Shown: in pieces, positions 9,579 through 19,600 of the stretch
Numbering within the stretch: position 1 is the first letter of the stretch
Layout of the letters: every line of letters starts with the position of its first letter
Assembly: GCA_033763335.1 (NCBI GenBank)
Contig: JANRKU010000091.1
Coordinates: forward strand, 4,865-68,864
Source of the DNA: GCA-2794515 sp033763335
GTDB lineage: Bacteria; Chloroflexota; Anaerolineae; Aggregatilineales; Phototrophicaceae
Direction: 5' to 3'
Length of the DNA stretch: 64,000 bases
The notes under the pieces: generated by a model
Told to the model about the DNA's origin: nothing
Database searches by the model: none
Seen by the model: only the letters and a program-made list of their open reading frames with translations
Translations under genes and position numbers: made by a program

Positions 9579-11147
9579 ATGTTTCAACGCAGTATAATTT
9601 TTATTCTCATTCTTCTCTGTGTCGCCTGTAGCCCAAATGCCTCCCCCACACAGGTGGCGGTTGTCACCGTTGCCCCTTCAGAAACCGCTACGGCTACTGC
9701 CACACCGACTATCACCCCAACCGCAACACTCACAGAAACGCCAACTATCACACCAACGGCAACGGAGACTCCCACCGAAACCCTCACGGCGACCCCATCG
9801 CCCACGCCGACCATCACCCCAACCCCCATAAATACCCCCTTCCCCGTCCCTAGTATCCGTTTTGATAATTGGGCATCGGTAGATGTGCCAGCCGATTATG
9901 TGGTCGGCAATAGTTATGTTGCATTCATCAACACCAACGACACCGAGACCATCACCAACCTATCAACAGCAGAAGCCCCTATCACCAGAGCCACACTGTA
10001 TTTTGCCTCACCGACCAATCCCGCCAGTAGAATACCCATTTGGGAATATGAAACCGCTCAGATTGACCAGTTTTATATCTCACCAACGGGGAATGCCATT
10101 GCCTATTTCCTCAATGACCCACAACGAGGCGGGACGGGATTATATATTTTGGATGTCGCCATCGGACTTAGTGGGCGCATTGCCGCATTGCCCACCATGA
10201 CCCAAAGGGGCATTGTGAGCCAACCCGTTTGGTCGCCCGATGGACGTTTTTTGGCGGTGACGCTCGAAACAGGTTACAATTTGGGTATCTTTATTTTTGA
10301 TGTTCAACAATCCACTTGGTCAGCATTGGTCAACGATGGGTCATTTAATTTTTACCCCGCATGGTCGCCCGATGGACGGCATGTGGCATTTTTATCTGAC
10401 CGCGCCACCTGCCCCACATGGATTCCACCCGACCCCAATGCGTGTAACCCAGATACCACCCCAAGCCCAACAGGGGGGCAAGTCTATGTGTTGGAATTTG
10501 CGACCAACACTATCACCCAAATTAGCACAGTACCTGTCTCCGAGCCACCCTATTGGGTGAATAGTGACACCCTCGCCTTTGCCAGTGGGGATAGTTTTGA
10601 CCTGCTTAATCCCACACGCTCATTATGGATTGCCAATATGCGTGATAAGCAAGGACAAGAAATTCGCTTGGCAGACGGTGGCACTCAACAACTCAATTTA
10701 GATGAGTCATGGTCGCCAGATGGCAATCTGGTGATTTTTCAGAGCGCAGGGACAATCAATGAGACCATCGTCATGAATCGGCGTGGAGAACGTGTGACCA
10801 CACTGGATGATTTATCCTTCGTGCGCTTCGGGTTAAGTGCCTCGTGGTCGCCAGATGGCACACGTCTCGCTGTCGGTGGAAAAGGGGGACAATGCACCTA
10901 TGGGGTGCGTGTGTTAGAAACAACCGATTTTACGCTGGTCGCCTCTGGCAGTAATCCGCGTGCCGTGTGTGACCCTGTGTATTCACCAAATGGCACTCGT
11001 ATCGCCTTTTTGGGCATCCGTACCACATCTACATCAGCCGATGGACGGGCAGATGTCTATAGTGGCACCCGTGACGGATTTGAGGTGCAATCACTTACCA
11101 GCGATTTGCGCGGACAAACCCGTTTTGTCGGGTGGGTGGGCAGATAA
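9579..11147 (+). CDS. TolB-like WD40/PD40 beta-propeller lipoprotein
   Basis: 522 residues from the ATG at 9579. The in-frame GTG at 9549 would add ten residues before the signal peptide, so it is disfavoured. Lipobox LCVAC (Cys17) is followed by a low-complexity Thr/Pro linker (TPTITPTATLTETPTITPTA, about 30-95). The rest is a six-bladed propeller of TolB/PD40 type with repeated (V/A)WSPDG(R/T) blades at VWSPDGRFLAV, AWSPDGRHVAFLSD, SWSPDGNLVIF, SWSPDGTRLAV and VYSPNGTRIAFLG. Such proteins are usually surface or periplasmic scaffolds. The third exported product in this stretch. Confidence 0.88.
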   Translation: MFQRSIIFILILLCVACSPNASPTQVAVVTVAPSETATATATPTITPTATLTETPTITPTATETPTETLTATPSPTPTITPTPINTPFPVPSIRFDNWASVDVPADYVVGNSYVAFINTNDTETITNLSTAEAPITRATLYFASPTNPASRIPIWEYETAQIDQFYISPTGNAIAYFLNDPQRGGTGLYILDVAIGLSGRIAALPTMTQRGIVSQPVWSPDGRFLAVTLETGYNLGIFIFDVQQSTWSALVNDGSFNFYPAWSPDGRHVAFLSDRATCPTWIPPDPNACNPDTTPSPTGGQVYVLEFATNTITQISTVPVSEPPYWVNSDTLAFASGDSFDLLNPTRSLWIANMRDKQGQEIRLADGGTQQLNLDESWSPDGNLVIFQSAGTINETIVMNRRGERVTTLDDLSFVRFGLSASWSPDGTRLAVGGKGGQCTYGVRVLETTDFTLVASGSNPRAVCDPVYSPNGTRIAFLGIRTTSTSADGRADVYSGTRDGFEVQSLTSDLRGQTRFVGWVGR

Positions 11148-11171
11148 GCCAGTGAAATGGTAATATATCAT

Positions 11172-11238
11172 GGCGGACGGCAAAAATGTCGTCCCTACGA
11201 ACACGTTATAATTGTAGGGACACGATACATCGTGTCCT
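11172..11238. repeat. back-to-back palindromic intergenic elements (GTAGGGAC family)
   Basis: Two units face each other between the propeller lipoprotein and fabG. One (about 11172-11198) is an imperfect hairpin ending in GTCGTCCCTAC. The other (11214-11237) begins GTAGGGACACGAT and closes with ATCGTGTCC. Both belong to the GTAGGG...CCCTAC palindrome family seen elsewhere in this window. Confidence 0.75.
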
Positions 11239-11259
11239 CGCACATGAAAAGGAAACGAT

Positions 11260-12006
11260 ATGACACAATTAGCCAATAAAATTGCGGTGGTCACAGGCGG
11301 TAGTAGGGGTATTGGTCGTGCTATCTGTGTAGAACTCGCCAAGCGCGGGGCGCATGTGATTGTCAATTACAACACCAATCAAGAGGCGGCACAATCCGTC
11401 ATAGATGAAATCAACGCCGATGGTGGTAGTGCCAGTAGCCTCCAAGCCGATGTCAGCGATGAAATCCAAGCCCAAAAACTCATCAAAGAAGCGACAGGGG
11501 TACATGGCAAAATTGATATTTTGGTCAATAATGCAGGTATCACCCGCGATAATGTCATCATGATGATGAAAGCCGATGATTTTGATGCCGTTATCAATGC
11601 CAATTTACGCAGTACATGGTTATGCTCCAAAGCCGCTGTCCGTTCCATGATGAGCAAACGCTATGGGCGCATTATCAACATCACCAGCGTGAGTGGCATC
11701 ATGGGGCAATCTGGGCAAACCAATTATAGTGCCAGCAAAGCGGGAATTATCGGCTTTACCAAAGCATTGGCACGCGAAGTCGCCAGCAGAAATATCACCG
11801 TCAATGCAGTTGCGCCCGGATTTGTCCTCACCGACCTCACCAAAGACCTCCCCGCAGAACTCACCGCCCAACTCAATAGTTTTATCCCATTAGGGCGTTG
11901 GGGAGAAGCAGGCGATGTCGCCAAAGCAGTGGCATTTTTGGCATCCGATGAATCCAGCTACATTACAGGGCATGTCCTAAATGTTGATGGCGGGATGGCG
12001 ATGTGA
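11260..12006 (+). CDS. fabG: 3-oxoacyl-[acyl-carrier-protein] reductase (SDR family)
   Basis: NADPH-dependent ketoreductase of fatty-acid elongation, cytoplasmic. 248 residues, the standard FabG length. Rossmann glycine motif TGGSRGIGR (12-20), NNAG (90-93), and catalytic tetrad N114, S143, Y156, K160 (YSASKAG). The C-terminal ITGHVLNVDGGMAM is the FabG ending. Start ATG with AAAAGGAAA 7-8 bases upstream. The following YbaK-type gene overlaps by one base (TGATG), so translation is probably coupled. Other SDR substrates cannot be excluded, but similarity to FabG is high throughout. Confidence 0.93.
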   Translation: MTQLANKIAVVTGGSRGIGRAICVELAKRGAHVIVNYNTNQEAAQSVIDEINADGGSASSLQADVSDEIQAQKLIKEATGVHGKIDILVNNAGITRDNVIMMMKADDFDAVINANLRSTWLCSKAAVRSMMSKRYGRIINITSVSGIMGQSGQTNYSASKAGIIGFTKALAREVASRNITVNAVAPGFVLTDLTKDLPAELTAQLNSFIPLGRWGEAGDVAKAVAFLASDESSYITGHVLNVDGGMAM

Positions 12007-12506
12007 TGACGACTCCACTCACTCCTGATGATGTTCAATCCGCCATTGATGCCTTTGATGAGTCCATTCGGATTCAATTTTTTGATGCCAGCACCGCCAC
12101 ATCCCAACAAGCCGCCGATAACATTGGCTGTTTATTGGGGCAAATTGTCAAAAGTCTGGCATTTATCATAGATGAAAAGCCCATCCTCATTTTAGCCAGT
12201 GGTGATGGTCGTGTGGATGATAAAAAACTCGCCGTATTATTTGAGGTATCGCGCAAAAAAATCAAAACAGCTTCTGCTGACCAATGTGTCGAGATTTATG
12301 GCTATGCACCGGGTGGTGTGCCACCTGTGGGGATTCGCACACCCAACATCCCCGTTTATATTGACCAATCGCTCACACGATTCGACCAATTGTATGCGGC
12401 GGCAGGGGCGCATAACGCAATTTTCCCCATCACACGCCAACAATTGGTAGACCTCACAGGTGGGACAGTGGTGGATATTCGCAGAGAAGACACTCCAACA
12501 GAATAA
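12006..12506 (+). CDS. YbaK/EbsC-type aminoacyl-tRNA deacylase
   Basis: 166 residues from the ATG at 12006; a GTG at 12003 is in frame but the ATG overlaps the fabG stop. The whole length matches the YbaK/prolyl-tRNA-editing fold: QAADNIGCLLGQIVKSLAFIIDEKPILILASGDGRVD, then KKLAVLFEVSRKKIKTA and GYAPGGVPPVGI with VYIDQSL and GAHNAIFPI. These proteins hydrolyse mischarged tRNAs (for YbaK, Cys-tRNA-Pro). The exact substrate here is not deducible. Pairing with fabG looks incidental, but coupling is tight. Confidence 0.88.
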   Translation: MTTPLTPDDVQSAIDAFDESIRIQFFDASTATSQQAADNIGCLLGQIVKSLAFIIDEKPILILASGDGRVDDKKLAVLFEVSRKKIKTASADQCVEIYGYAPGGVPPVGIRTPNIPVYIDQSLTRFDQLYAAAGAHNAIFPITRQQLVDLTGGTVVDIRREDTPTE

Positions 12507-12517
12507 TCAGCATATAG

Positions 12518-12546
12518 GGGAGGATTAGCAAAGCATATATCCTCCC
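12518..12546 (+). terminator. hairpin after the fabG operon
   Basis: GGGAGGAT (12518-12525) pairs perfectly with ATCCTCCC (12539-12546). No clear T-run follows, so a weak or factor-assisted terminator is possible. Confidence 0.45.
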
Positions 12547-12569
12547 AATTACAACATCCTATGCGAAAC

Positions 12570-12598
12570 TTGACAAAATCCTTGATAGATGATATTTT
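12570..12598 (+). promoter_or_regulatory. sigma-70-type promoter of the YdeI-like gene
   Basis: TTGACA (12570-12575), exactly 17 bases, then TATTTT (12593-12598), ending 38 bases before the ATG at 12637. Confidence 0.7.
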
Positions 12599-12636
12599 CT
12601 AATTATGAACGTATTTTCTTTATATGAGGAGATAAT

Positions 12637-12903
12637 ATGCGTAGCCCCATTCAAGATGATAAATTTGCCAATTTACAACGCGATATTCAACCCATGCCCG
12701 ATTTTATCCGAGAAGCCATCCTCAAACATGGCGTAATGGATGATTATCTTGCCCGCCCTGCTTATCAGCAAAATGATTATCTCTCGTGGATTACCCGCGC
12801 AAAACAAGAATCCACTCAAACCAAACGCCTCAATCAGATGTTAGAGGAATTGAAAGTGGGTGGCGTTTATATGCGTATGAAGCACCCACTTTCAGAAAAA
12901 TAG
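12637..12903 (+). CDS. small YdeI/OmpD-associated-type protein
   Basis: 88 residues, preceded by GAGGAG with good spacing and by a promoter with consensus -35. The C-terminal two thirds (ARPAYQQNDYLSWITRAKQESTQTKRLNQMLEELKVGGVYM) match the short conserved region of the YdeI/OmpD-associated family (RPAYQRNDYI.WI.RAK...KR..QM..EL). That family is sometimes named bacteriocin-protection, but its biochemical role is not established. The N-terminal 35 residues show no domain. It stands alone, converging on the murF homologue. Confidence 0.75.
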   Translation: MRSPIQDDKFANLQRDIQPMPDFIREAILKHGVMDDYLARPAYQQNDYLSWITRAKQESTQTKRLNQMLEELKVGGVYMRMKHPLSEK

Positions 12904-12910
12904 CCCCAAA

Positions 12911-14542
12911 TTAGTAGGTATCAGGTAAATCATTCAAAAATAGCACCGTATCCCCTGCGGTCAGATGGGTCTGATACCACGTAATTGCCTCGCGCAATTC
13001 ATCCACGACTAACAAACGGTCATCTGGGAAGCCAGAGGCTTTTAAGCCGTCAAAAATCGGCTTGGTTTGCTCTGCACCGACCAAAATGACATCAGTGGCA
13101 TGGTCTTTGAGCAATTCCCCCAATTTATAATTTTCGGGATAATGCAGTTGTCCCAATTCCACCATACCCGGTGTCACAACCAATTTTTTGCCTGTATGCA
13201 GGCTCAACACCTTGAGGGCGCTCACCACCCCTGCTGGATTGGCACTATAAGCATCGTTGATGATGGTGATACCACTCATCACTTGGCGCACCAACCGACT
13301 TTCGGCGGGGCGCAGTGAGCGTACCCGCATCGCCACATCACGCAACGACATGCCCTCATGCACGGCAACGGCGGTGCTGAGGAGGATGTTGGTCACATTA
13401 TGTTCACCCAGTAGCGGAGTTTCAAAACGGGCAGAATCGCCTTTTTCGGTATCGGTGACGGTGAACGACAATCCGTTTAGCGATTCGCTCATATCGGATG
13501 CCACAAAACGCACCCCTTTGGGGTCAGATGGTGACACGGTTTTGCTCACTAACAAGCGTGTTTTAGGATACCCCTTCTCTGCCATGGCACGCACATAGGG
13601 ATTATCCCAATTGAACACCCCCACCCCATCTGGGGGCAATTCTTTGATGATTTCATATTTGGCTGTGGCAATATTTTCTAGGCTACCAAATCGCTCAAGG
13701 TGCTGTGGACCTACCTCTACCACAATACTGATATGTGGTGGGGTTAATTTGCAAATCCGTTGGATTTCCCCGCGAATATATGCGCCCATCTCCACCACAA
13801 AATAATCTATGCTCAAATCGTTTTTGAGGTCGTTATTGATGGCAATACACACCCCCATCATCGTATTAAAACTTTTTGGGGTGGGATAGGCTTTATAGCG
13901 CCCATTGAGGATTTCGGTGAGAAATACTTTGGTGGTCGTTTTGCCATAACTACCCGTAATGCCAATGACGGTGGGGTTAATTTGCTTCATGACACGTTTT
14001 GCCGATGCGATAAAGCGTCCGCGCAAAAATGCCTCTACGGGCATCATGGCAATATTCCCCAAAACGAGGAAAATCGGCGCGAGCAAATGCGCGACCAACC
14101 CAATCATCATCGCCAAGAGCGCCTGATACCGTTCCGATTCGATAGCCAACGCGCCCAAAATGGTTATAATGAGCAAAAAGGCGATGCTTATCCAGACGAT
14201 TGTCGCGCCCAATAACCGATTGGCACGCGGGGTATGACGGAATTGCTTCTTGATTTCACCTTCATCTGGCGGAATATTGGCAATCAGCGCCAAGACAATG
14301 CCGATAATAAGCGGAAATGGCGAATCTGGGGACTCGCTAAAGATGAAAATCATCACCAAACCGATGGCGGTGAGGGTGATGGGACGCATGGGAAATAAGC
14401 GGTCACGCGCTTTCATCCACCAACGGGCATAACGCCCCATTTTGTATTCTTCTATCTGATAAAACCGTGCTTGTTTATAGGCGCGGATACTTGTCCCCGC
14501 CCACCATATCAAGAGTAATACGAGCAAAAATACGGTATTCAT
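12911..14542 (-). CDS. murF: MurF-like UDP-MurNAc-tripeptide--D-Ala-D-Ala ligase with N-terminal membrane domain
   Basis: 543 residues. Normal MurF proteins have about 450 and are soluble. Here the first ~170 residues hold about five hydrophobic segments (3-16, 54-69, 77-90, 111-133, 141-165) and lack the usual UDP-substrate-binding N-domain. From residue 190 the Mur ligase core follows: P-loop GITGSYGKTTT (194-204, Lys201), FVVEMGAY, GVFNWDNPYV, LLGEHNVTNILLS, and the C-terminal domain with NDAYSANPAGVVSALKVL. The reaction adds D-Ala-D-Ala (made by Ddl) to the UDP-tripeptide. The membrane anchor suggests the step occurs at the membrane. A different Mur-like amide ligase is the main alternative. 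Confidence 0.82.
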   Translation of the reverse strand: MNTVFLLVLLLIWWAGTSIRAYKQARFYQIEEYKMGRYARWWMKARDRLFPMRPITLTAIGLVMIFIFSESPDSPFPLIIGIVLALIANIPPDEGEIKKQFRHTPRANRLLGATIVWISIAFLLIITILGALAIESERYQALLAMMIGLVAHLLAPIFLVLGNIAMMPVEAFLRGRFIASAKRVMKQINPTVIGITGSYGKTTTKVFLTEILNGRYKAYPTPKSFNTMMGVCIAINNDLKNDLSIDYFVVEMGAYIRGEIQRICKLTPPHISIVVEVGPQHLERFGSLENIATAKYEIIKELPPDGVGVFNWDNPYVRAMAEKGYPKTRLLVSKTVSPSDPKGVRFVASDMSESLNGLSFTVTDTEKGDSARFETPLLGEHNVTNILLSTAVAVHEGMSLRDVAMRVRSLRPAESRLVRQVMSGITIINDAYSANPAGVVSALKVLSLHTGKKLVVTPGMVELGQLHYPENYKLGELLKDHATDVILVGAEQTKPIFDGLKASGFPDDRLLVVDELREAITWYQTHLTAGDTVLFLNDLPDTY

Positions 14543-14626
14543 ATCAAAACCTTGTTTCGTAACGAATAAAACCCATGTATAGCAACTTAAAGCATATATT
14601 GAGGGATATATGGAAATTAAAAATAA

Positions 14627-16588
14627 TTAATTATTTGGACATCCATAAGCATTATCTATGGTGTTACCACCATCATCTATAAAGACACCAGTACCACCAC
14701 ACGCATTATTTTCATAATGAACATGGTTGCTAAATAAGGTACCGCTATTGTTAATTGCATCACTTTCACCTATCGCCATATTAGTGGTAAAAGTGCTTTG
14801 GGTGATAGTCATTAAATCACTATTGAAAATTGCACCACCCATATTTGCTACATTGTGAGAGAAAGTTGTGCCACTAATGGTAAGCAATCCAGAAATCAGA
14901 ATATAACCTTCACTAAAGTTTTCATTAAAAATTGCACCACCATTAAATTGTGCCAGATTATCGGTGAAGGTGCTATCAGTGATAGCGAGTCGGGCATGGT
15001 TAGCAATTGCACCACCATTACCATAAAGACCTATCATTTTTCTTGTCACATTCCTATCAAAGGTGCTACCAACGATGGTAAGTCTGCTACGATTGAGAAT
15101 TGCACCACCATTACCAGCCAAGTTATCCGTAAAAGTGCTATTAGTAATGGCAAGTTGACCATCGTTGGCAATTGCACCACCATCTTTTGCAAAGTTACCA
15201 GAAAATATACTATCTATGATGGTAAGTGTGCCAGCATTATCAATTGCACCGCCATAATAATAGTCCCAAGTAGCCGCTGAATTACCATTGAATATTCCAC
15301 CTATAATAGTCAATGTCCCATTATTGCTAATTGCACCGCCACTACCACCGGTCGAATTATTGGTAAAAGTGCTATTTATAATTGTGATGAGACCATTATT
15401 ATAAATCGCACCGCCACCAGCTGACGCATTGCGAGAAAAAATACTATTAGAAATAGATGCTGTACCATTATTAATAATTGCACCGCCATGTGCATCAATT
15501 CCATTTTGTAAAGTTACCCCATCTAATGTGAGATTTGCCCCCTCGTCCACTCTGAAAAGCTGTGTTCTATCATCTCCATCAAAAAAGATAAACCCTGTGC
15601 CATTAATTATCACATTTCCTGTAATGGTTAATACATCAGTAAAAATGATGGTTTCATTACAGGTGAAAGTGATTATTCCGCCATTGTTATTAGCATTGGC
15701 TATAGCATCAGAGAGTGTGCCAATACCAGTAAAATGAATACAATCGCTCACAGTTAATGTAAAAGGAGATGTGGTTGGTAAACTATTAGGGCATCCATTG
15801 GCATTTTGGGCTATATTACCACCATTATCAATGATGGCACCTCCATCACAATTATTATTTTCATAGTGTGTATTTTGACTAGAAACTATATTATTCTCTA
15901 GGCTGACAATTGCACTGCCATTATCATTATATGTTGTGTTATTAACAATACGGCTATTATTGATACTAAATGTACCATGATGATTCTTAATTGCCCCACC
16001 AGTCAAACGCGCGGCGTTTTCTGAGAATATACTGTTAATAATAGATACACTACCACCACTATTATAAATTGCACCACCGTCATTTGCCCGATTCAGTGAA
16101 AAAACAGAGTTACTGATGGTCAGTATGCCATTATTATAAATTGCACCACCACCACCAAAGTTAAGTTGGTCTGTTCTACCTGATGTGTTATTCAAAAAAG
16201 CACTATTAGTGATAATGAGGGTGCCATCATTGTCAATAGCGCCACCCTGTTCCTCATGATACCCATATTGTAGGGTTAGACCATCAAGTGTAAGTGATGT
16301 GTAACGATTTACAGCAAAAAATTGTGTTGCAAGCCCGCCATTAAAAATGATATTTCCAGCGCCAATAATATGTATATTGCCTGTGGTCGTCAATTCATGT
16401 CTAAAAGTGATAGTCCCACTACAGATAAAGGTAATAGTTCCATCATTCTCATTGGCAGTGATAAAAGCCTCTCTAAGAGATGCAAAATCACAAGTGGAAA
16501 CAATCACATCTTGTGCATAAGCAGGTACTAATGCAGACATTATAAAAATAGGCATCAATAGGATAATAAGAAAGTATTTACGCTTGAT
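14627..16588 (-). CDS. secreted Pmp/CSLREA-like right-handed beta-helix protein, apparently starting at AUC
   Basis: The first canonical start in this frame (TTG/ATG near 16558) cuts off the charged part of the signal peptide. Reading ten codons further up gives I-KRKYFLIILLMPIFIMSALVPAYAQD, a complete signal peptide. Its first codon, ATC at 16588, stands 7 bases after a perfect AGGAGG. The mature part begins CDFASLREAFITANENDGTITF and repeats GGAI(Y/F/D)N about fourteen times with short strands such as LTIINSTFTNN. This is the polymorphic-outer-membrane-protein / parallel beta-helix pattern. Two CDFASLREA/CIHFTGIGTLSDAI starts show an internal duplication of the whole helix. It probably functions as an exported adhesin or surface protein; no catalytic site is visible. 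About 653 residues from the ATC. Confidence 0.8.
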   Translation of the reverse strand: MKRKYFLIILLMPIFIMSALVPAYAQDVIVSTCDFASLREAFITANENDGTITFICSGTITFRHELTTTGNIHIIGAGNIIFNGGLATQFFAVNRYTSLTLDGLTLQYGYHEEQGGAIDNDGTLIITNSAFLNNTSGRTDQLNFGGGGAIYNNGILTISNSVFSLNRANDGGAIYNSGGSVSIINSIFSENAARLTGGAIKNHHGTFSINNSRIVNNTTYNDNGSAIVSLENNIVSSQNTHYENNNCDGGAIIDNGGNIAQNANGCPNSLPTTSPFTLTVSDCIHFTGIGTLSDAIANANNNGGIITFTCNETIIFTDVLTITGNVIINGTGFIFFDGDDRTQLFRVDEGANLTLDGVTLQNGIDAHGGAIINNGTASISNSIFSRNASAGGGAIYNNGLITIINSTFTNNSTGGSGGAISNNGTLTIIGGIFNGNSAATWDYYYGGAIDNAGTLTIIDSIFSGNFAKDGGAIANDGQLAITNSTFTDNLAGNGGAILNRSRLTIVGSTFDRNVTRKMIGLYGNGGAIANHARLAITDSTFTDNLAQFNGGAIFNENFSEGYILISGLLTISGTTFSHNVANMGGAIFNSDLMTITQSTFTTNMAIGESDAINNSGTLFSNHVHYENNACGGTGVFIDDGGNTIDNAYGCPNN

Positions 16589-16642
16589 GACTATACCTCC
16601 TATATTGATATAAGGTTGTTTATCATCATAATGCTCATTTTC

Positions 16643-19600
16643 TTATTCCCCCAAAATATCCAATAAAATAGCCTTGAGCGTCTTTTGCTTGCCATTTTCC
16701 CAACTGGTCTTGGCGAGCGATTCTGCGACATGTGCTTGCAAATCGAAGGCGAATTGTTCGACCTCATCTTCCATGTGGTCAGGCAAATCGGGCGTATGTG
16801 CCATAAAAGATACCCATTCAAGCGCCTCACCAAGCCGATTTTGTGCCTGATACAATTTGGCAAAATAATTCAGCAGGGTAAAAACAGCTTCGAGATTATT
16901 CACATCTTTGGCAATCTTCAAACCCATAATAAAATTGGCTTGTGCCACCCCATAATTTTTTTGGTCGCCAAATACACGCCCCAATTGCAAATAGGTATTA
17001 ATCACACCAGAAGAATTGCCAATTTCTTTGAATACCGCCTGCGCTTTGCTAAAGGCTTGCACCGCTTCATCATATTCCAGCAGGTCATACGACACAGCGC
17101 CCATTTCGTAATAAATACGTCCCATTTCGGGCTTATTACCGTCCTGCGAGGCATGGATGAGCATATCCATCAAATCACGGCGTTTATCCCGAAATTCTTC
17201 GACACGCTTCACCGTGATGGTATCCAATTTTCCAGATGTCCCCGCCATGCCCCATTGCCCACCGACCTCCCGTGAGAGCGTGAGGCTTTGTTGATATAAT
17301 TCTTTGGCGAGTTTATCATCACCCATATCATAGGCGACACTGCCCAAGCTGTTGAGGACTTTGACGACATCCGCTTGTTTATCGAGTTGGCGATAAATTT
17401 CCAAACTGCGTTGATAATATTTCCGCGCCGCCTCATATAACCCACGCACATGCTCTACACCGCCTAGTGCATACAGCGAACTGGCAATGCCTTCTGGTAA
17501 ATCTTGTTTTTCTGAGGCATGTAGGCTTTCCTGATACAATTGGCGGGCTTGGGTATATGCCCCAAAGCCTAAATAGGCTTCTGCCTTGCGATGTTGCAAA
17601 TAGACACGGCGTAATTGGCTGTCTTTTTGTGCCTGTGCTTTGGGGGTGATGAGGGTTAAGGCACGTTCAAAAAAGATGACCGCCTCTTGATATGCACCAC
17701 TCCGCAGGGCTTGTTCGCCTGCCAATGAGGTGTAGTATTCCTCTTTGACCACATCCCCCACCACATTCCAGTGATGGGCAAGTGCGGCGGCATTTTCGGT
17801 GATACCATACAGTTTTTCGAGTCCCTCTGCCACGCGCCGATGTAATCCCATCAGGTCATGTTTGGGGATACGCTCCAAAACACCATCGCGCAATTTATCA
17901 TGAGCAAAGCGCCATTCTTCATCCAAAACTTCCAATACGGCGGCATTGGCACATTCATTCAAAAAGTCGTTGATGTCTATCTGTGGGACAAGATAGCGCA
18001 ACAATGTCACATCTACTTGTCTACCCATAACAGCCGTTAGTGCCAAAATATCGTGCATTTGTTGGGGAATATGATTCAAGCGCCGTTGAATAATCCGTTG
18101 TACCCCGCCCGCAAAAACACTTTGGGGAAGGGTTGTACGCCCAATTTCTTCAAGATTACCCGCTTCTTCTGCCAATGCCCGCACGACTTCGATGAGGAAA
18201 AAGACATTGCCTTCTGTCTCGCGTTGGAGCAAATGCACAACCTGTTCTTTTTTACCGACATCACCGAGCATCGCTTGGCTGAGTTCTGCAATATCCGATT
18301 CATTCAATCGGCTCAATTTGAGGACGGTGCTATTGGGCAACATCGTGGGCAAATCGGGGCGCTCATCATCCCGAAAACTAGCGATGAGCAAAAGAGGCAA
18401 TTCCATAGCCAATTGGCTCAAAGACGCAAATAGGCTAATATTTTCGCTACCTGCCCAATGCAAATCTTCGAGCATAATCACCACAGGTTGCCCAATTCCT
18501 TTCACCATACGCTCTAGGGAATTGAGTAAACGCGATTGCACTTTGGTAGATTCGAGTTCACTCGCCACTTCAAGGTGATATGGCGGTAGCGATACAACAT
18601 CGGGGACGAGCAGTTTAATTAACCCCGCATCCACCGCATCTAATTCCCCCGCCAACCCCAACCAACGGAAAATATTCCGCCACAATTGATAGGGAGTGCG
18701 TCCTTCGCTAATCGCTTGCCCGCGCATCGCCAATGCACCATTCACCAGCGCCAAAGTGCGAAGTTCATCTATCAACCGCGACTTCCCCACCCCACTTTCA
18801 CCACTAATGAGCCACGCGCTCCCTTTGCCCTCTACAGCATCGGCAAGCGCAAGAGCGAGTTGCCCCAATTCTTTATCACGCCCAACCAACCGTGCCGCCT
18901 GCAAAAAGCTATCACGGGTGGCAATAGTATCAAGGTCTATCGGCTCATCTACCGCATATTTGAGGGCTTGTGCCGCTTCACCTGCATTGCTAAAACGGTC
19001 ATCTGGGTCTTTCATCAAAAGGCGTTCTATCACCGATGACACATCATAACTGACATCTAATACCGCTATATCGGGGAGTTTGAACAGAATATCATTAATC
19101 AATTTGCTGATTTCTATGTGGGGAAAGGGATGTTCTCCCCTAAAAATTTCGTAGGCAATCACGCCGACTGCATATAAATCCGATGCTTCGGTGGCATGTG
19201 CGCCCCGTAGCACTTCTGGAGAGATATATGCCAGCGTCCCCGCCGTATTGCCACTATCTTCACCGCTAATCGTGGAACGGTCACGCATAACCGATAGCCC
19301 AAAATCTAGCACACGCACTTTATTATCTACCACCAACACATTGGCAGGTTTGAGGTCACGATGCAACACCCCACGCCGATGCAAATACATCAAGGCTTGG
19401 AGCAATTGCATTAAATAGGTCAATTTGGTGATAATAGGCTTGTCTTTAGTGGCTTCGAGGATGGTTTTTGTGTTTTCGAGCAATTCCATCGTGTAATAAG
19501 GATGGCGGCTCTCATCGAATCCATAATCTATCACTTCGATGATATACGGATGATGAAACGATGCCATCAGCTTAAATTCTTGGGTGAGGGCAAGCCGAAA

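Noticed and set aside
9584..9829. Valine/glycine-rich minus-strand ORF
   Set aside because: Shadow of the TPTPT linker of the propeller lipoprotein.
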